DNA of 64,000 nt from Sinorhizobium sp. BG8. GTDB lineage: Bacteria; Pseudomonadota; Alphaproteobacteria; Rhizobiales; Rhizobiaceae. Shown here piece by piece: positions 1 to 9,371 of the stretch. Location of the stretch: positions 864,501-928,500 of the forward strand of contig NZ_CP044012.1 in the NCBI RefSeq assembly GCF_016864555.1, given 5' to 3'. Each line of letters begins with the position of its first letter. The first letter of the stretch is position 1. The notes under the pieces are model-generated. The model did no database searches. It was not told the origin of the DNA and saw only the letters and a program-made list of their open reading frames with translations. The translations under genes were made by a program, and so were the position numbers.

Positions 1-145
1 GATCTACGCCTACAATGACGCGAGCGGCGACGTGATGCTGAAGGGTTACAGCTCTTCCGGCACGGCGTTCTCGATCCACGTCGACGACCCGAACAACAAC
101 CTGTCCGCGTCCAACTTCTCGGCCTCGGACTTCATCTTCTCGTAA
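1..145 (+). CDS. C-terminal end of an RTX-like / type I-secreted protein (partial)
   Basis: An open frame enters at the left edge (frame starting at base 2) and ends in TAA at 143-145. The roughly 47 visible residues are rich in Gly, Ser, Asn and Asp and finish with SASDFIFS, a short hydrophobic tail after acidic and small residues. Such tails are typical of C-terminal secretion signals of type I-secreted, calcium-binding repeat proteins of rhizobia. The repeats and any catalytic domain would lie to the left of the window, so the function cannot be named. The family assignment is inferred only from composition and the tail. Confidence 0.5.
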   Translation, partial: IYAYNDASGDVMLKGYSSSGTAFSIHVDDPNNNLSASNFSASDFIFS

Positions 146-164
146 CAGAAGATCGCAGCTACGC

Positions 165-197
165 GGCCCCGGCAGGAAAATGTTTCCCGACGGGGCC
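165..197. terminator. Hairpin after the RTX-like gene
   Basis: Two nested stems: GGCCCCG (165-171) pairs with CGGGGCC (191-197), and inside it GGAAA (175-179) pairs with TTTCC (183-187). It lies 20 bases after the stop of the plus-strand gene and before the convergent E2 gene, so it is a likely transcription terminator. No clear T-run follows. Confidence 0.55.
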
Positions 198-220
198 CTG
201 CGCTGAACCCGACAAACAAG

Positions 221-248
221 GCACCGCGCGCCTGAAGGTGCGCGGTGC
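221..248 (-). terminator. Terminator hairpin of the E1-E2 operon
   Basis: Perfect 9-bp stem GCACCGCGC (221-229) / GCGCGGTGC (240-248) with a 10-base loop, directly after the E2 stop codon (251). On the reverse strand the stem is followed by the T-rich CTTGTTTGTC, which fits an intrinsic terminator. Confidence 0.65.
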
Positions 249-250
249 AG

Positions 251-1486
251 CTACTGCGACGGCCACGTCTCGAGCGTTTCCACGAAGTGCTTCATCCAGC
301 GATTGGTCTGATACCCATCCACGGCGCGGTGGTCGATGGTCAGGGAGACATAGGCCATCGGTCGGATCTGGATCGTATCTACACCATCGATCTCGCGCAC
401 GACCACGCGCTTTTCGAGCTTGCCGATGCCGAGGATCGCCGTCTGGGGCTGGTTGATGACGATCGGAGTGGCGAGCAGCGATCCCGATACGCCGTGGTTG
501 GAGATCGTGAATGTTCCACCGCGAACATCGGAACCGGAAAGGGCGTTGTTTCGCGCCCTGTTCGTCAGGTCCTGGACCTTCGCCGCTATGGCCGACAGCG
601 ACAGCGTCTGCGCTTCCGCAATCACCGGCACGATCAGTCCCTTGTCGCCGAGCGCGATCCCGACGCCGATATTGACGGCCTCGAAGATCTCGAGACAGTC
701 GTCATGCCACCGGCCGTTGATCTCCGGAACCTCACGCATGGCGGCGACGGACGCAGCAACGATGTAAGCGGTGTAGGAAAGGCTGATTCCCTGCCGTGCG
801 AGCTGCTCCTTGTTGCACTCCCGATGTCGGATGATCGCGCTGAAATCTGCCTCGAAAACGGCAGTGACATGGGGAGCCGTCGCAACGGATCTGGCCATGT
901 GGTCGGCGATCGCAAGCCGCATGGTACTGTGCGGAACCCGGCGAGACGCCGATCCTGCCGACGGCACTGCCTTCGGAGAAATTTCGTTAGACTCGAGCGC
1001 TTCTGCTAACGATTGCGGAGGCTCCTCTTGCCGGGCTCCACCGGACCCAGCAATGGCCGCATCCATGTCCATGCGGGTAACCCGTCCGTCCTTGCCCGAA
1101 CCTTTGACCTGAGCCGGGTCGATACCATGCAGACGGGCCGCCTCGCGCACCGCGGGCGAATGGCGAGCTGCCGCTGGCGGGAGATCCTGTCCTCCCTCCT
1201 GCACCGCTTGCACGGTGTCGTCACCTACCTGAATCTCGCGCTTGGAAGAGACGCGGATGCGTGCGAGAAGCGCGCCCGGCAGGGCTTCGCTCCCGCTCTC
1301 GAGCAGGATGGCCTCAAGCGTTCCGGTAGCGGGCGACGGGATTTCCTGTGTCACCTTGTCGGTCTCGATTTCGACGAGAGCGTCGTCGACCGCAACGGGA
1401 TCGCCCGGGTTCTTCAACCAGTCGCGCACGACCGCCTTCGTCCCCTCCTGCTCGTCGGGGACCTTCACTTCGATCAGATCGTTCAT
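251..1486 (-). CDS. Dihydrolipoyl acyltransferase (E2) of a 2-oxoacid dehydrogenase complex
   Basis: 411 residues from ATG 1486; the open frame continues upstream, but this start follows the E1 stop by 16 bases. Domains in order: an N-terminal lipoyl domain with lipoyl-lysine K44 in ETDKVTQ, a linker, a peripheral subunit-binding domain (about 135-170, SPAVREAARLHG), and a C-terminal catalytic acyltransferase domain ending with the active-site motif DHRAVDG (His about 386). The protein transfers the acyl group made by E1 to CoA. It is cotranscribed after the E1 gene. The substrate could be branched-chain 2-oxoacids, pyruvate or acetoin; the Lrp/AsnC regulator next to the operon favours branched-chain acids. 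No E3 gene is adjacent. Confidence 0.88.
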   Translation of the reverse strand: MNDLIEVKVPDEQEGTKAVVRDWLKNPGDPVAVDDALVEIETDKVTQEIPSPATGTLEAILLESGSEALPGALLARIRVSSKREIQVGDDTVQAVQEGGQDLPPAAARHSPAVREAARLHGIDPAQVKGSGKDGRVTRMDMDAAIAGSGGARQEEPPQSLAEALESNEISPKAVPSAGSASRRVPHSTMRLAIADHMARSVATAPHVTAVFEADFSAIIRHRECNKEQLARQGISLSYTAYIVAASVAAMREVPEINGRWHDDCLEIFEAVNIGVGIALGDKGLIVPVIAEAQTLSLSAIAAKVQDLTNRARNNALSGSDVRGGTFTISNHGVSGSLLATPIVINQPQTAILGIGKLEKRVVVREIDGVDTIQIRPMAYVSLTIDHRAVDGYQTNRWMKHFVETLETWPSQ

Positions 1487-1502
1487 TTCACAAACCCACG
1501 GT

Positions 1503-3578
1503 TCAATAGCTGAGAAGCTCTTCCATTTTGCTGCGTATGCGCTCTGTCGTCGGGACGGCCCACTCAAGCAGCGCCGGGTTGTGGGGGCTTGGAATGTCGG
1601 GCATCGTCAGCCGCGAGATCGGGGCATCGAGGTCGATAAAGGCCTCCTCCGCGAGCACGGCAGCGATCTCGGCGCCGAAACCTGCCGTTCCGAGGTCCTC
1701 GTGCACGATCATGCAGCGGCGCGTCCGCCGCACCGATGAGAGAACCGACTCCCTGTCCCATGGCGCAAGCGTTCGAAGATCGATGACATCAGCGGAAGTC
1801 CCCTCGGCCGCTTCCTCGCACCGATGCACCATGGCGCCCCAGGTAACGATGGTGATCGCATCGCCTCGGCGAGTGAAACGAGCCTTGCCGTAGGGAAGCG
1901 CAAAGCCATCACCGGGATAGGCCCGGCGTGCCCAGGGGTGATCGAGCATTGCGCGGTGTTCGAAGAAAATGACCGGATCGTTCCCCCGCAACGCCGTGCG
2001 CAGCAGCCCGACAGCATCTTCGGCATTCGATGGAACCGCGACCTTCCAGCCCGGCTGGTGAACGAAGGCGACCTCGTTTGTCTGGCTATGCCATGGATCG
2101 CCACACTTGAAGAAGCCACCCGGCATGCGCAGCACGATCGGAGCGGCGAACCGGTTGTTTGTACGCCAGCGGATTGTTCCGCAATCATTGATCTGCTCGC
2201 TCGCCGGTTCCGCATACTTGCGGAACTGGATCTCCGGCACCGGCACCAGGCCCGCGAGCGCCATTCCCACCGCCCGGCCGACTATGCCTTCCTCGGAAAG
2301 CGACGTGTCGAACACGCGTTCAGGACCAAACCTCTCCTGCAAGCCGAGCGTGACCGCATGGACACCACCCTTGGGTCCGACATCCTCGCCGAACACGACC
2401 ACACGTTTGTTGATCGACAGCTCGTGGTCGAGGGTGCGGCGGATTGCGGTCACCATGTTTATGCGACCACCTTCCGGTGCCGCCTCATCCGTCACCTCGG
2501 GCGCCTTATAGCCGGCCTGATGCTGGCCGCCCATTGTCTGCATATCGCCATCGAAGAAGACGTGGCGCGTGACCGTTCGTGGATCGGCGACGGGACGTGC
2601 CTCCGCCTCGGCCCGCGCCTGTTCCGCGGCGGTGACTGCGGTCCGTGCGGTCGCGTTCCATTCCTCCGCCGTCATCAGTGCCGGCACGAGATGATCGCGC
2701 AACTTCGCCAACGGGTCGCGCTCCCATTCGTCCCTTACCAGTGCTTCGTTCTTGTAGGCCTGCGTGTCCTGAAAACTGTGCCCTTCCAGCCGGGGCACGG
2801 TTAGCCTCAGCAAGAGTGGCGCTCTGGCGTCGCGGACCCGTTCCACGGCCTCTGCCGTCAATCGCGCGGCAGCGGCCGGGTCGCAGCCGTCCCCCTCCAT
2901 AACGGTCAGGTCTTTCCAGCCGGAGAGGTTCGACGCGATGTTGCCACCGGGCGTCTGTGTCGTGGAGGGTACCGAAATGGCAAAGCCATTGTCTTCTATG
3001 TAAAAGAGCATCGGCAGTTTCTGCGTCGTGGCAATCGTCAGCGCTGACCAGAAGCCGTTCGACGCAACCGAGCCGTCTCCGCCGAGCACGACCGCGATCG
3101 CCCGTTCATACTCCTTGCGACCGAGCGTCCTGCGAAAGTATTCGATCGCCTGTGCCCAGCCGGCAGTCGGGGTGTACTGCGTGCCGACGCCGCCGCACAT
3201 GGGAAGCGCGGATGGACCGTCGAGGTTCGGGAAGTTGAAGACCGCACCAATGTCGCGGCCGTCGGAATAGCCACCCGATCGCGCCATCGAGGAACCAAGC
3301 GCATCAGCCGGATCGATCCCAAGGGCCAGCAGCAGGGGTCGGGATCGATAGTAGCCGCAGACGGCATCGTGACGTTCCGTCAGCCGGCAGCCTAGCATGA
3401 CCTGGGCCATATCGTGGCCACGGGCGGAGAACTGGTAGAGCACCTTCTTCTCCGGAACGAGCCGTGTCTCCTCCAGCTCGTCGAGGGCGCGCGAAAGCTG
3501 CACGAGGTAGGCGATGCGCTTCCAGTCGACGTCAGCCTCCGGAACGTGCAGCCCCTTCGCCATGGACAGATGGGCCAT
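1503..3578 (-). CDS. 2-oxoacid dehydrogenase E1, alpha and beta subunits fused
   Basis: 691 residues from ATG 3578, which is preceded by GAGGAGG. Residues 1 to about 340 form the alpha-type thiamine diphosphate module, with GGDGSVASN near 166 and a downstream IEDN completing the GDG-N cofactor motif. From about residue 370 (INMVTAIRRTLDHEL) the beta-type transketolase pyrimidine and C-terminal domains follow. The enzyme decarboxylates a 2-oxoacid and passes the acyl group to the lipoyl domain of E2, encoded 16 bases downstream. Fused E1 proteins of this kind are usually annotated as 2-oxoisovalerate dehydrogenase. The promoter faces the divergent AsnC-type regulator, which suggests BkdR-like control, an inference from synteny. 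Confidence 0.86.
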   Translation of the reverse strand: MAHLSMAKGLHVPEADVDWKRIAYLVQLSRALDELEETRLVPEKKVLYQFSARGHDMAQVMLGCRLTERHDAVCGYYRSRPLLLALGIDPADALGSSMARSGGYSDGRDIGAVFNFPNLDGPSALPMCGGVGTQYTPTAGWAQAIEYFRRTLGRKEYERAIAVVLGGDGSVASNGFWSALTIATTQKLPMLFYIEDNGFAISVPSTTQTPGGNIASNLSGWKDLTVMEGDGCDPAAAARLTAEAVERVRDARAPLLLRLTVPRLEGHSFQDTQAYKNEALVRDEWERDPLAKLRDHLVPALMTAEEWNATARTAVTAAEQARAEAEARPVADPRTVTRHVFFDGDMQTMGGQHQAGYKAPEVTDEAAPEGGRINMVTAIRRTLDHELSINKRVVVFGEDVGPKGGVHAVTLGLQERFGPERVFDTSLSEEGIVGRAVGMALAGLVPVPEIQFRKYAEPASEQINDCGTIRWRTNNRFAAPIVLRMPGGFFKCGDPWHSQTNEVAFVHQPGWKVAVPSNAEDAVGLLRTALRGNDPVIFFEHRAMLDHPWARRAYPGDGFALPYGKARFTRRGDAITIVTWGAMVHRCEEAAEGTSADVIDLRTLAPWDRESVLSSVRRTRRCMIVHEDLGTAGFGAEIAAVLAEEAFIDLDAPISRLTMPDIPSPHNPALLEWAVPTTERIRSKMEELLSY

Positions 3579-3701
3579 TTCAGCCTCCTCACAATATCTT
3601 CCCTGCGGAGATAATACTCGCCGGCATGCGCGAATTCTTTTCAAAGCGACCATCATTTCGGGTATTCATGAAACGAATAGTTCATTTTGGCGGGGAATGT
3701 G

Positions 3702-4169
3702 ATGAAAGTGCCAGACTTCGATATCGTCGACCGGCAGATTCTGCGCGTGCTGCAGCAGGAGGGCGACATAAGTCAGGCCGCCCTTGCGGAGAAGGTAGGC
3801 GCCTCGCCAGCATCCTGCTGGCGCCGCATCAAGGCCCTGGAAGCGGATGGTGTCCTGGGAAGGACGGTCAGGCTCGTCGACAACGAGGCGGTCGGGCGTG
3901 GACTGAACGTGTTCTGTCAGGTCAGGATGAAATCCCATGACCCGGCGGCGCGGCGCGACTTCGAACGCTTCGTTGAAAGCCACGAGGAGGTGCTCGAGTG
4001 CTATTCCATGTCCGGGGACTGGGACTATCTTCTGCGCGTGGTAGCCGCCGATATCCGCGACTACGAAAGACTGCTGATGCAGGGCATCCTGACGCACGAG
4101 GCCGTCGCCACCTCATCGTCCCACTTCGCGCTGAAGAGCGTGAAGTTCACGACGGCCGTGCCTGTCTAG
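3702..4169 (+). CDS. Lrp/AsnC family transcriptional regulator
   Basis: 155 residues from ATG 3702, with CGGGGA just upstream; an in-frame TTG at 3687 is less likely. The N-terminal winged helix-turn-helix (about 5-60, DRQILRVLQQEGDISQAALAEKVG) is followed by the RAM/AsnC ligand-binding domain (about 65-150). It is divergent from the E1-E2 operon over a 123-bp spacer. The arrangement resembles bkdR, where an Lrp relative activates the branched-chain ketoacid dehydrogenase genes in response to branched-chain amino acids. Regulation of the neighbour is inferred from position. Confidence 0.88.
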   Translation: MKVPDFDIVDRQILRVLQQEGDISQAALAEKVGASPASCWRRIKALEADGVLGRTVRLVDNEAVGRGLNVFCQVRMKSHDPAARRDFERFVESHEEVLECYSMSGDWDYLLRVVAADIRDYERLLMQGILTHEAVATSSSHFALKSVKFTTAVPV

Positions 4170-4196
4170 TGGTTGCGGGACAAGCGCGTGAGGGGC

Positions 4197-4212
4197 GGCG
4201 GATAAAACCGCC
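4197..4212. terminator. Small hairpin between convergent genes
   Basis: GGCGG (4197-4201) pairs with CCGCC (4208-4212) around a loop of ATAAAA. It sits between the ends of the AsnC-type gene and the ABC ATPase gene. It is short and without a T-run, so a weak candidate for bidirectional termination. Confidence 0.3.
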
Positions 4213-4242
4213 ACCCTGGGCCCTTGCTCCCGGACATTTTCC

Positions 4243-5316
4243 CTACGCTGCGATCCGGCGATCGGACGTATCGAACACATGAATGTTCTGAGGATCCACG
4301 GATAGACCGATCACCTCGCCGCCGCGCACCATATTGCGGTTCGCTTCCACAATGGTGAGTTCCGGCGTCGTCGCAGCCGTGACGAAGGTCGAGGATCCCG
4401 TGGATTCGACGAACGCCACCGGTACGTCGAAGCCTCCCTGCCCCGCCGTCGTGATCGCCAGATGTTCCGGGCGCACACCGGCAGTCACCTGCGTCCCCGG
4501 CCTCAAGTTTCTCGAAAGCGACAGGCGCTGCTTCACCGCGCCGAAGTCGAGATGAAGGCTGGCCCCATCTTCTGCGACGAGCGCCGGGATAAAATTCATG
4601 GCCGGAGACCCGATGAACCCGGCGACGAATTTGTTGGCCGGCTTGTCGTAGAGGTCGAGCGGACGTCCCTGCTGCTCGATGACACCGTCACGCATGACAA
4701 CGACATGATCCGCCATGGTCATGGCCTCGATCTGGTCATGGGTGACGTAGACGGATGTCGCGTGCAGGCGATCATGAAGCGCCCGGATCTCCTTGCGCAT
4801 GTGGACCCGCAGCGCCGCATCGAGGTTGGACAGCGGCTCGTCGAAAAGGAACGCCTTGGGGTGCCGTATGATCGCGCGGCTCATGGCGACGCGCTGGCGC
4901 TGGCCACCCGAAAGTTCGCGCGGGTAACGGCCAAGGAGATGCGAAAGACCGGTCGTGGCCGCGACTTCCTCTGCCGCCTTCCTCGCCTCGGCCTTTTTGA
5001 CCCCGCGGATGCGCAGGCTGTATGTCAGGTTCTCCTCCACGGTCATATGCGGATAGAGCGCATAGGACTGAAACACCATGGCAACGTCGCGCTTGCGCGG
5101 GGGAACGTTGTTCATCAGTTCGCCGGCGATCTTCAGTTCACCGCCCGATATGGATTCGAGACCTGCGAGAGATCTCAGAAGTGTCGATTTACCGCAACCT
5201 GATGGGCCGACGAGCGCAACGAAGGTCCCCTTTGCGATCGAGAGATTGATGTCCTTCAGCGCATGGTACGCACCGTAGTACTTGTTCACGCCCGTGAGTT
5301 CGATCTGGTTGGTCAT
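4243..5316 (-). CDS. Carbohydrate ABC transporter ATP-binding protein (UgpC/MalK type)
   Basis: 357 residues from ATG 5316. Walker A GPSGCGKST (37-45), signature LSGGQRQRV, Walker B AFLFDEP and the H-loop VYVTHDQ are all present. A C-terminal MalK-type regulatory (TOBE) region of about 120 residues follows. It energises the CUT1 transporter formed by the two permeases encoded upstream. Its start overlaps the stop of the second permease by an ATGA, so the genes are translationally coupled. A longer open frame upstream of this ATG is only read-through into the permease gene. Confidence 0.93.
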   Translation of the reverse strand: MTNQIELTGVNKYYGAYHALKDINLSIAKGTFVALVGPSGCGKSTLLRSLAGLESISGGELKIAGELMNNVPPRKRDVAMVFQSYALYPHMTVEENLTYSLRIRGVKKAEARKAAEEVAATTGLSHLLGRYPRELSGGQRQRVAMSRAIIRHPKAFLFDEPLSNLDAALRVHMRKEIRALHDRLHATSVYVTHDQIEAMTMADHVVVMRDGVIEQQGRPLDLYDKPANKFVAGFIGSPAMNFIPALVAEDGASLHLDFGAVKQRLSLSRNLRPGTQVTAGVRPEHLAITTAGQGGFDVPVAFVESTGSSTFVTAATTPELTIVEANRNMVRGGEVIGLSVDPQNIHVFDTSDRRIAA

Positions 5317-6140
5317 TTGAGGGCTCCCGAAGTGAGGCCGGATACGATGCGGCGTTGCAAGAGAACGAAGATGGCGAGGATCGGCGTCACGTAGATCGTC
5401 GCGTAGGCCATGATTTTGTTCCATTCGTTGGTGTTCGGACCCATGAACGAATTGAGCCCGACGCTCGCCGGCTGGAGGTCGATCGCCTGGATGATCGACT
5501 TGGAATAGACGAACTCTCCGAAGGCCTGCATGAAGATCAGGATGGCGCTGACCAGGATGCCGTTGCGTGCGAGCGGCAGCACGATGTTGAAGAACGCACC
5601 GACGCGGGAATTGCCGTCGACGAGAGCCGCCTCCTCGAGCTCCATCGGCACGCTCATGAAGGTCGCGCGAACCAGAACGACGAAGAAGGGCATGCTCTTG
5701 GCGGCGATGGCGATAATGACGGCAAGTCGCGGATAGTCGAGCAACCCGATCTGCGAGAAGCCAACGAAGATCGGCGTGATCATCAGCGAGGCCGGCAGGA
5801 CCTGAAGCATGAGGATCAGGAACAGGCCGATATCGACCCAGACATTGCGATAGCGGGCAAGGACGTAGGCACAGCCGACGCCGAGTACCGAGATTACCGT
5901 GACGGCACCGAGAGCAATGACCAGCGAGTTCCAGAGATAGCGGCCCATGCCGCGGCTTTCCCACACGACCGAATAGATCCCCCATTGAGGATCGCTCGGC
6001 CAGAAGCTCGGCGGTGTCGCAAACATCGCGGAGCCGGTCTTCAGGGCGGTGATGTACATCCAGTAGAGAGGAAAGAGGTAGACCGCCGCCATCGCGATCG
6101 CGATCGCGAGCATCACCTTGTTGCGCAGATTGTCGCTCAT
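5313..6140 (-). CDS. Carbohydrate ABC transporter permease 2 (MalG-like)
   Basis: 275 residues with about six membrane segments; the first is near residues 8-28. The cytoplasmic EAA loop that contacts the ATPase is visible as ELEEAALVDGNSRVGAFFNIVLP near 180. The N-terminal region and length are typical of CUT1 MalG/UgpE-type permeases. ATGA overlaps at both ends couple it to permease 1 upstream and to the ATPase downstream. The substrate is unknown; a sugar or sugar-acid is inferred from the enzymes of the operon. Confidence 0.92.
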   Translation of the reverse strand: MSDNLRNKVMLAIAIAMAAVYLFPLYWMYITALKTGSAMFATPPSFWPSDPQWGIYSVVWESRGMGRYLWNSLVIALGAVTVISVLGVGCAYVLARYRNVWVDIGLFLILMLQVLPASLMITPIFVGFSQIGLLDYPRLAVIIAIAAKSMPFFVVLVRATFMSVPMELEEAALVDGNSRVGAFFNIVLPLARNGILVSAILIFMQAFGEFVYSKSIIQAIDLQPASVGLNSFMGPNTNEWNKIMAYATIYVTPILAIFVLLQRRIVSGLTSGALK

Positions 6141-7039
6141 CCCCGTACCTCGTGGCGTGTGGACCGGACATAGACGACCGAAGCGAACATCACGAAGACG
6201 ATCATGATGACCGAAATGGTGGCGCCCTGGGCAAAGTCATACTGCCGGAAGGAAAGATCCCAGGCCCAGTATTGAGTAACGTTCGATGCGTTGTTCGGCC
6301 CGCCGGACGTTATCGCGGCGAAGAGGTCGAACTGTTGCAGGGTGAAAATGAGCCCGAGCGCGATGATCGCCCCGATGCTCGATCGCATCATCGGAAGGGT
6401 GATGGTCCAGAACCGCTGGAGGACGTTGGCACCATCGAGCTCCGCTGCCTCGTAGAGGTCCTTCGGGATTCCGGAGAGGCCGACCGACAGAAGGATCATG
6501 TTGAACGAGGTTCCGAGCCAGATATTGGCGATGACGACGGCCCAGAGCGAGAATTGCGGGTCGGACCGCCAGAAGATGTTGCCATCAATGATGCCCATCT
6601 CCCGCAGCACGAAGTTGAGCACGCCGAAATCGCCGGAAAGGATCCAGTTCCAGATCGCGCCGACGACCAGCCCCGGCATGACCCAGGAGACGAGGAACAG
6701 GCCACGCAGCCATGCCGCACCGGGAAAATTCACCCAGAAGAAGAGGGCAAGCCCAAAGCCGATCAGGAATTGCCCCGCGATCGAGGCGGTCACGAATATC
6801 GCCGTGTTCGCAAGAATGGGCAGGGTCTGAGGCTGGGCGAACAGCGTCACGTAGTTCTTGAACCCGACGAAAGGACGCGCGAACGTTCCAAGGCTGAACA
6901 TATCGACCTCCTGGAAGCTCATCACCACATTGTAGATGAGCGGCAGGCCGGACAGCAGGAACAGAAAGCCAAGCGCAAAAGCCACGAGTGAAATGTCGAA
7001 GCCCTTGCCGTCCACCAGGCTGGAAAGGATCCTTTTCAT
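6137..7039 (-). CDS. Carbohydrate ABC transporter permease 1 (MalF/UgpA-like)
   Basis: 300 residues from ATG 7039, preceded by GGAGG; the open frame upstream of this point has no coding character. It has about six membrane segments and an EAA loop (DLYEAAELDGANVLQRFWTITLPMM) near residue 210. It pairs with permease 2 to form the membrane channel of the importer. It is separated from the upstream binding-protein gene by about 118 bases, the usual place in such operons for differential expression of the binding protein. Confidence 0.92.
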   Translation of the reverse strand: MKRILSSLVDGKGFDISLVAFALGFLFLLSGLPLIYNVVMSFQEVDMFSLGTFARPFVGFKNYVTLFAQPQTLPILANTAIFVTASIAGQFLIGFGLALFFWVNFPGAAWLRGLFLVSWVMPGLVVGAIWNWILSGDFGVLNFVLREMGIIDGNIFWRSDPQFSLWAVVIANIWLGTSFNMILLSVGLSGIPKDLYEAAELDGANVLQRFWTITLPMMRSSIGAIIALGLIFTLQQFDLFAAITSGGPNNASNVTQYWAWDLSFRQYDFAQGATISVIMIVFVMFASVVYVRSTRHEVRG

Positions 7040-7157
7040 GGGTCCTCCGATGCTCCGGTCGGGACCGTCTCGCGTCTTGACACAAGGCGGCTCCACCGGG
7101 AGGAAACGATGGGATGGCCGGCAAAGTGCGGCCATCCGGTGATCGCTGTTTCGGGTG

Positions 7158-8390
7158 TTAGCCGAGAACCGCCTGGATCTTTGCGGCCGCCTCATCCAGC
7201 GCATCCTTCGCGCTCATCTGGCCCGTGAGCGCTGCCTGGATAGCATCCTGGATCGCCTTCGAGATCTTCGGCCAGGCCGGATGCGGGCCACGGGGCTTGG
7301 CGTATTGCAACTGCTCGACGAAGACCTTGAGGGCCTCGTCCTTGAGCGGCTGGCCGGTCGGCGGAATGGCGATGTCGGAACGCGCTGGGAGCTGGCCGAA
7401 GTCCTTGAACATGCGGTCGTCCTGGGACACGAAGTACTCGAGGACCTTGAATGCTTCCTGGGGGTGCTGCGTGTTGGCGAAGATCGCCCAATTGAAATCG
7501 CCCATCGCCGAAGAACGTTCTGCCCCAACTTCGGGGACCGGAAGCAGCGCAACACCCCAGTCGAACTTTGCCTCCTCCAGCATCCGGTCCAGTTCCCACG
7601 GTCCGGAGATCGCCATCGCGGCATTGCCCGAATTGAAGGTACCGGTCGAATCCCACTGGCTACGCGTGAGTGTGTCCGGCGAGGCGAGTTTCTGGTCGAT
7701 GATCTGCTTCCAGATCTCAAGCGCCTTGACCGCTCCTTCGGAGTTGATGTGGTCGTAGCTCGCACCCGCCATCTGCGCCCATGGCAGGAACTGGAAGGTG
7801 CCCTCTTCGTTGGCCTTGGCGGAGAAGGTAATGCCGTAGACGTTAGCGGCCGGGTCGGTCAGCTTCTGGGCAGCCTCCACGAGTTCGCCCCAGGTCTGCG
7901 GCGGCTTGTTGGGATCGAGACCCTTCGCCTTGAACATGTCCTTGTTGTAGTAGAGCGCGATCGTGTTCGTCGCCTTCGGGATGCCGTAGTACTTGCCATC
8001 CCACATCACGGACTTCAGCGGTCCCGGGAAGTAGTTCTCCGGCTTGACGACGGTCGAGGTCGAGATCATCTCGGAAAGATCGAGGAATGCGCCGCGTGAC
8101 GAGAAGAGCGCGTGCTCCGGGTTGTCGACGGCGATGATGTCGGGTGCCTGGCCGGTGGAGTAGGCGCGCATCGCCTCACTCACGACATCGTCGAACTGAA
8201 TCTGGCGGAACTCCACCTGGATGCCGTTGCCGAGCTTGTTGAAGTCATTGATCAGGTTGGGCGCGGGCTGGATGTCCCTGTCCAGTGCCCAGACCGTTAT
8301 TTTCACGTCCTCGGCCTTTGCCGAAAGGCCGAGGAACGATACGCCTGCGAGCGCCAGCGCGCCTATGACTGCATACTTGCGGATACCCAT
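7158..8390 (-). CDS. Sugar ABC transporter periplasmic substrate-binding protein
   Basis: 410 residues from ATG 8390, preceded by GAGGAGGAAACC. A clear Sec signal peptide ([17 protein letters not shown]) is predicted to be cut after residue 26, giving a mature protein that starts EDVKITVW. The length and the features [10 protein letters not shown] and [13 protein letters not shown] fit family 1 (MalE/UgpB-like) solute-binding proteins. It delivers the substrate to the two permeases encoded downstream. A strong hairpin (8416-8440) lies between the preceding enzyme gene and this start. Confidence 0.92.
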   Translation of the reverse strand: MGIRKYAVIGALALAGVSFLGLSAKAEDVKITVWALDRDIQPAPNLINDFNKLGNGIQVEFRQIQFDDVVSEAMRAYSTGQAPDIIAVDNPEHALFSSRGAFLDLSEMISTSTVVKPENYFPGPLKSVMWDGKYYGIPKATNTIALYYNKDMFKAKGLDPNKPPQTWGELVEAAQKLTDPAANVYGITFSAKANEEGTFQFLPWAQMAGASYDHINSEGAVKALEIWKQIIDQKLASPDTLTRSQWDSTGTFNSGNAAMAISGPWELDRMLEEAKFDWGVALLPVPEVGAERSSAMGDFNWAIFANTQHPQEAFKVLEYFVSQDDRMFKDFGQLPARSDIAIPPTGQPLKDEALKVFVEQLQYAKPRGPHPAWPKISKAIQDAIQAALTGQMSAKDALDEAAAKIQAVLG

Positions 8391-8415
8391 GGTTTCCTCC
8401 TCTTGGTTACCCTGA

Positions 8416-8440
8416 CGGCCGGCATCCTCCATGCCGGCCG
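8416..8440. terminator. Strong hairpin between isomerase and binding-protein genes
   Basis: Perfect 10-bp stem CGGCCGGCAT (8416-8425) / ATGCCGGCCG (8431-8440) with loop CCTCC. It lies after the stop of the upstream enzyme gene (8452) and before the ribosome binding site of the binding-protein gene. There is no T-run, so it may act as an mRNA processing or stability element or an attenuator rather than a full terminator. Confidence 0.5.
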
Positions 8441-8451
8441 GATTCTTCCGG

Positions 8452-9354
8452 TCAGACCGGATCGACGACGAAATCGCCGCCGCGCGCCATCTTGAGATGG
8501 TTGAGCGCATAAACCTGGCCTGTCATTTCGAGAGCGTCGCAATACACCGGATCGTGCCAGCCCTCGATGTCGATGGAACCCGACCAGCCGGCGAGCCGAA
8601 GCTCGGAGATTATGTCCGTCCAGTTGCTGTCGCCGAAGCCCGGCGTGCGCATGAAGACGAACTTCTCCTTGCCGAATATGCCGTGCTCCTTGATCACGTC
8701 CCAACGGATGGTCGCGTCCTTGCCGTGAACGTGGAAGATCTTCGAAGCCCACTTTCGGATCTGCGGCAGCGGGTCGATCAGGTAGACCATCTGATGGCAC
8801 GGCTCCCATTCGAGCCCGATGTTGTCGTCGGGCGTCTCGTTGAAGATGAGCTCCCATGCATCGGGATTGTGGGCGATGTTCCAGTCGCCCGTGGCCCAGT
8901 TGCCGTCCATGGCGCAATTCTCGAACGCGATCCGGATACCCTTGTCGGCAGCGCGCTTGGCAAGCTCGCTCCAGACCTTGCGGTAGCGGGGCAGACTGTC
9001 CGTCAGCGGCTTGTTGCGGATCCGGCCGGTGAAGCCTGCGACGCAGGTAGCTCCGAAGTGATGCGCGTTGTCGATGCAGTCCTTCCAGCCCTGCAGGGTC
9101 TGCAGATCGATCTCGGTGTCTTCCAGAGGATTACCGAACATGCCGATCGTCGAGATGGTGATGTCGCGATTGCCGATCGCCTCGACACAACGCTTTCCGA
9201 GCTCGGCGAGATCCTGGCCGTTGGTCGTCTGCCAGAAGAACGGCTCGAAACTTTCGAAGCCCATGTCGGCTATCTCGCCGATCCGCTTTGCCGCGTCGCC
9301 CTTTGTGGCGCTGACCATGGTACCGACGCGAATGGCTTTTGCAGGATTGCTCAC
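8452..9354 (-). CDS. Sugar phosphate isomerase/epimerase family protein (TIM barrel)
   Basis: 300 residues from a GTG at 9354 (AGGGA about 9 bases upstream); an internal ATG at 9318 would give 288 residues. The sequence has the xylose-isomerase-like barrel pattern: [36 protein letters not shown] and IDIEGWHDP supply the Glu, Asp and His metal ligands of the IolE/DTE-type family. It is cotranscribed between a Gfo/Idh/MocA oxidoreductase and the transporter, so it most likely isomerises or dehydrates the imported sugar derivative. The exact reaction cannot be read from the sequence. Confidence 0.82.
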   Translation of the reverse strand: MSNPAKAIRVGTMVSATKGDAAKRIGEIADMGFESFEPFFWQTTNGQDLAELGKRCVEAIGNRDITISTIGMFGNPLEDTEIDLQTLQGWKDCIDNAHHFGATCVAGFTGRIRNKPLTDSLPRYRKVWSELAKRAADKGIRIAFENCAMDGNWATGDWNIAHNPDAWELIFNETPDDNIGLEWEPCHQMVYLIDPLPQIRKWASKIFHVHGKDATIRWDVIKEHGIFGKEKFVFMRTPGFGDSNWTDIISELRLAGWSGSIDIEGWHDPVYCDALEMTGQVYALNHLKMARGGDFVVDPV

Positions 9355-9371
9355 AATATCTATCCCTGTTC

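Noticed and set aside
4243-6171. 642-codon reverse frame suggesting a fused permease-ATPase
   Set aside because: Only the part after 5316 is coding; the upstream part is out of frame with the MalG-like permease, which is intact in another frame.
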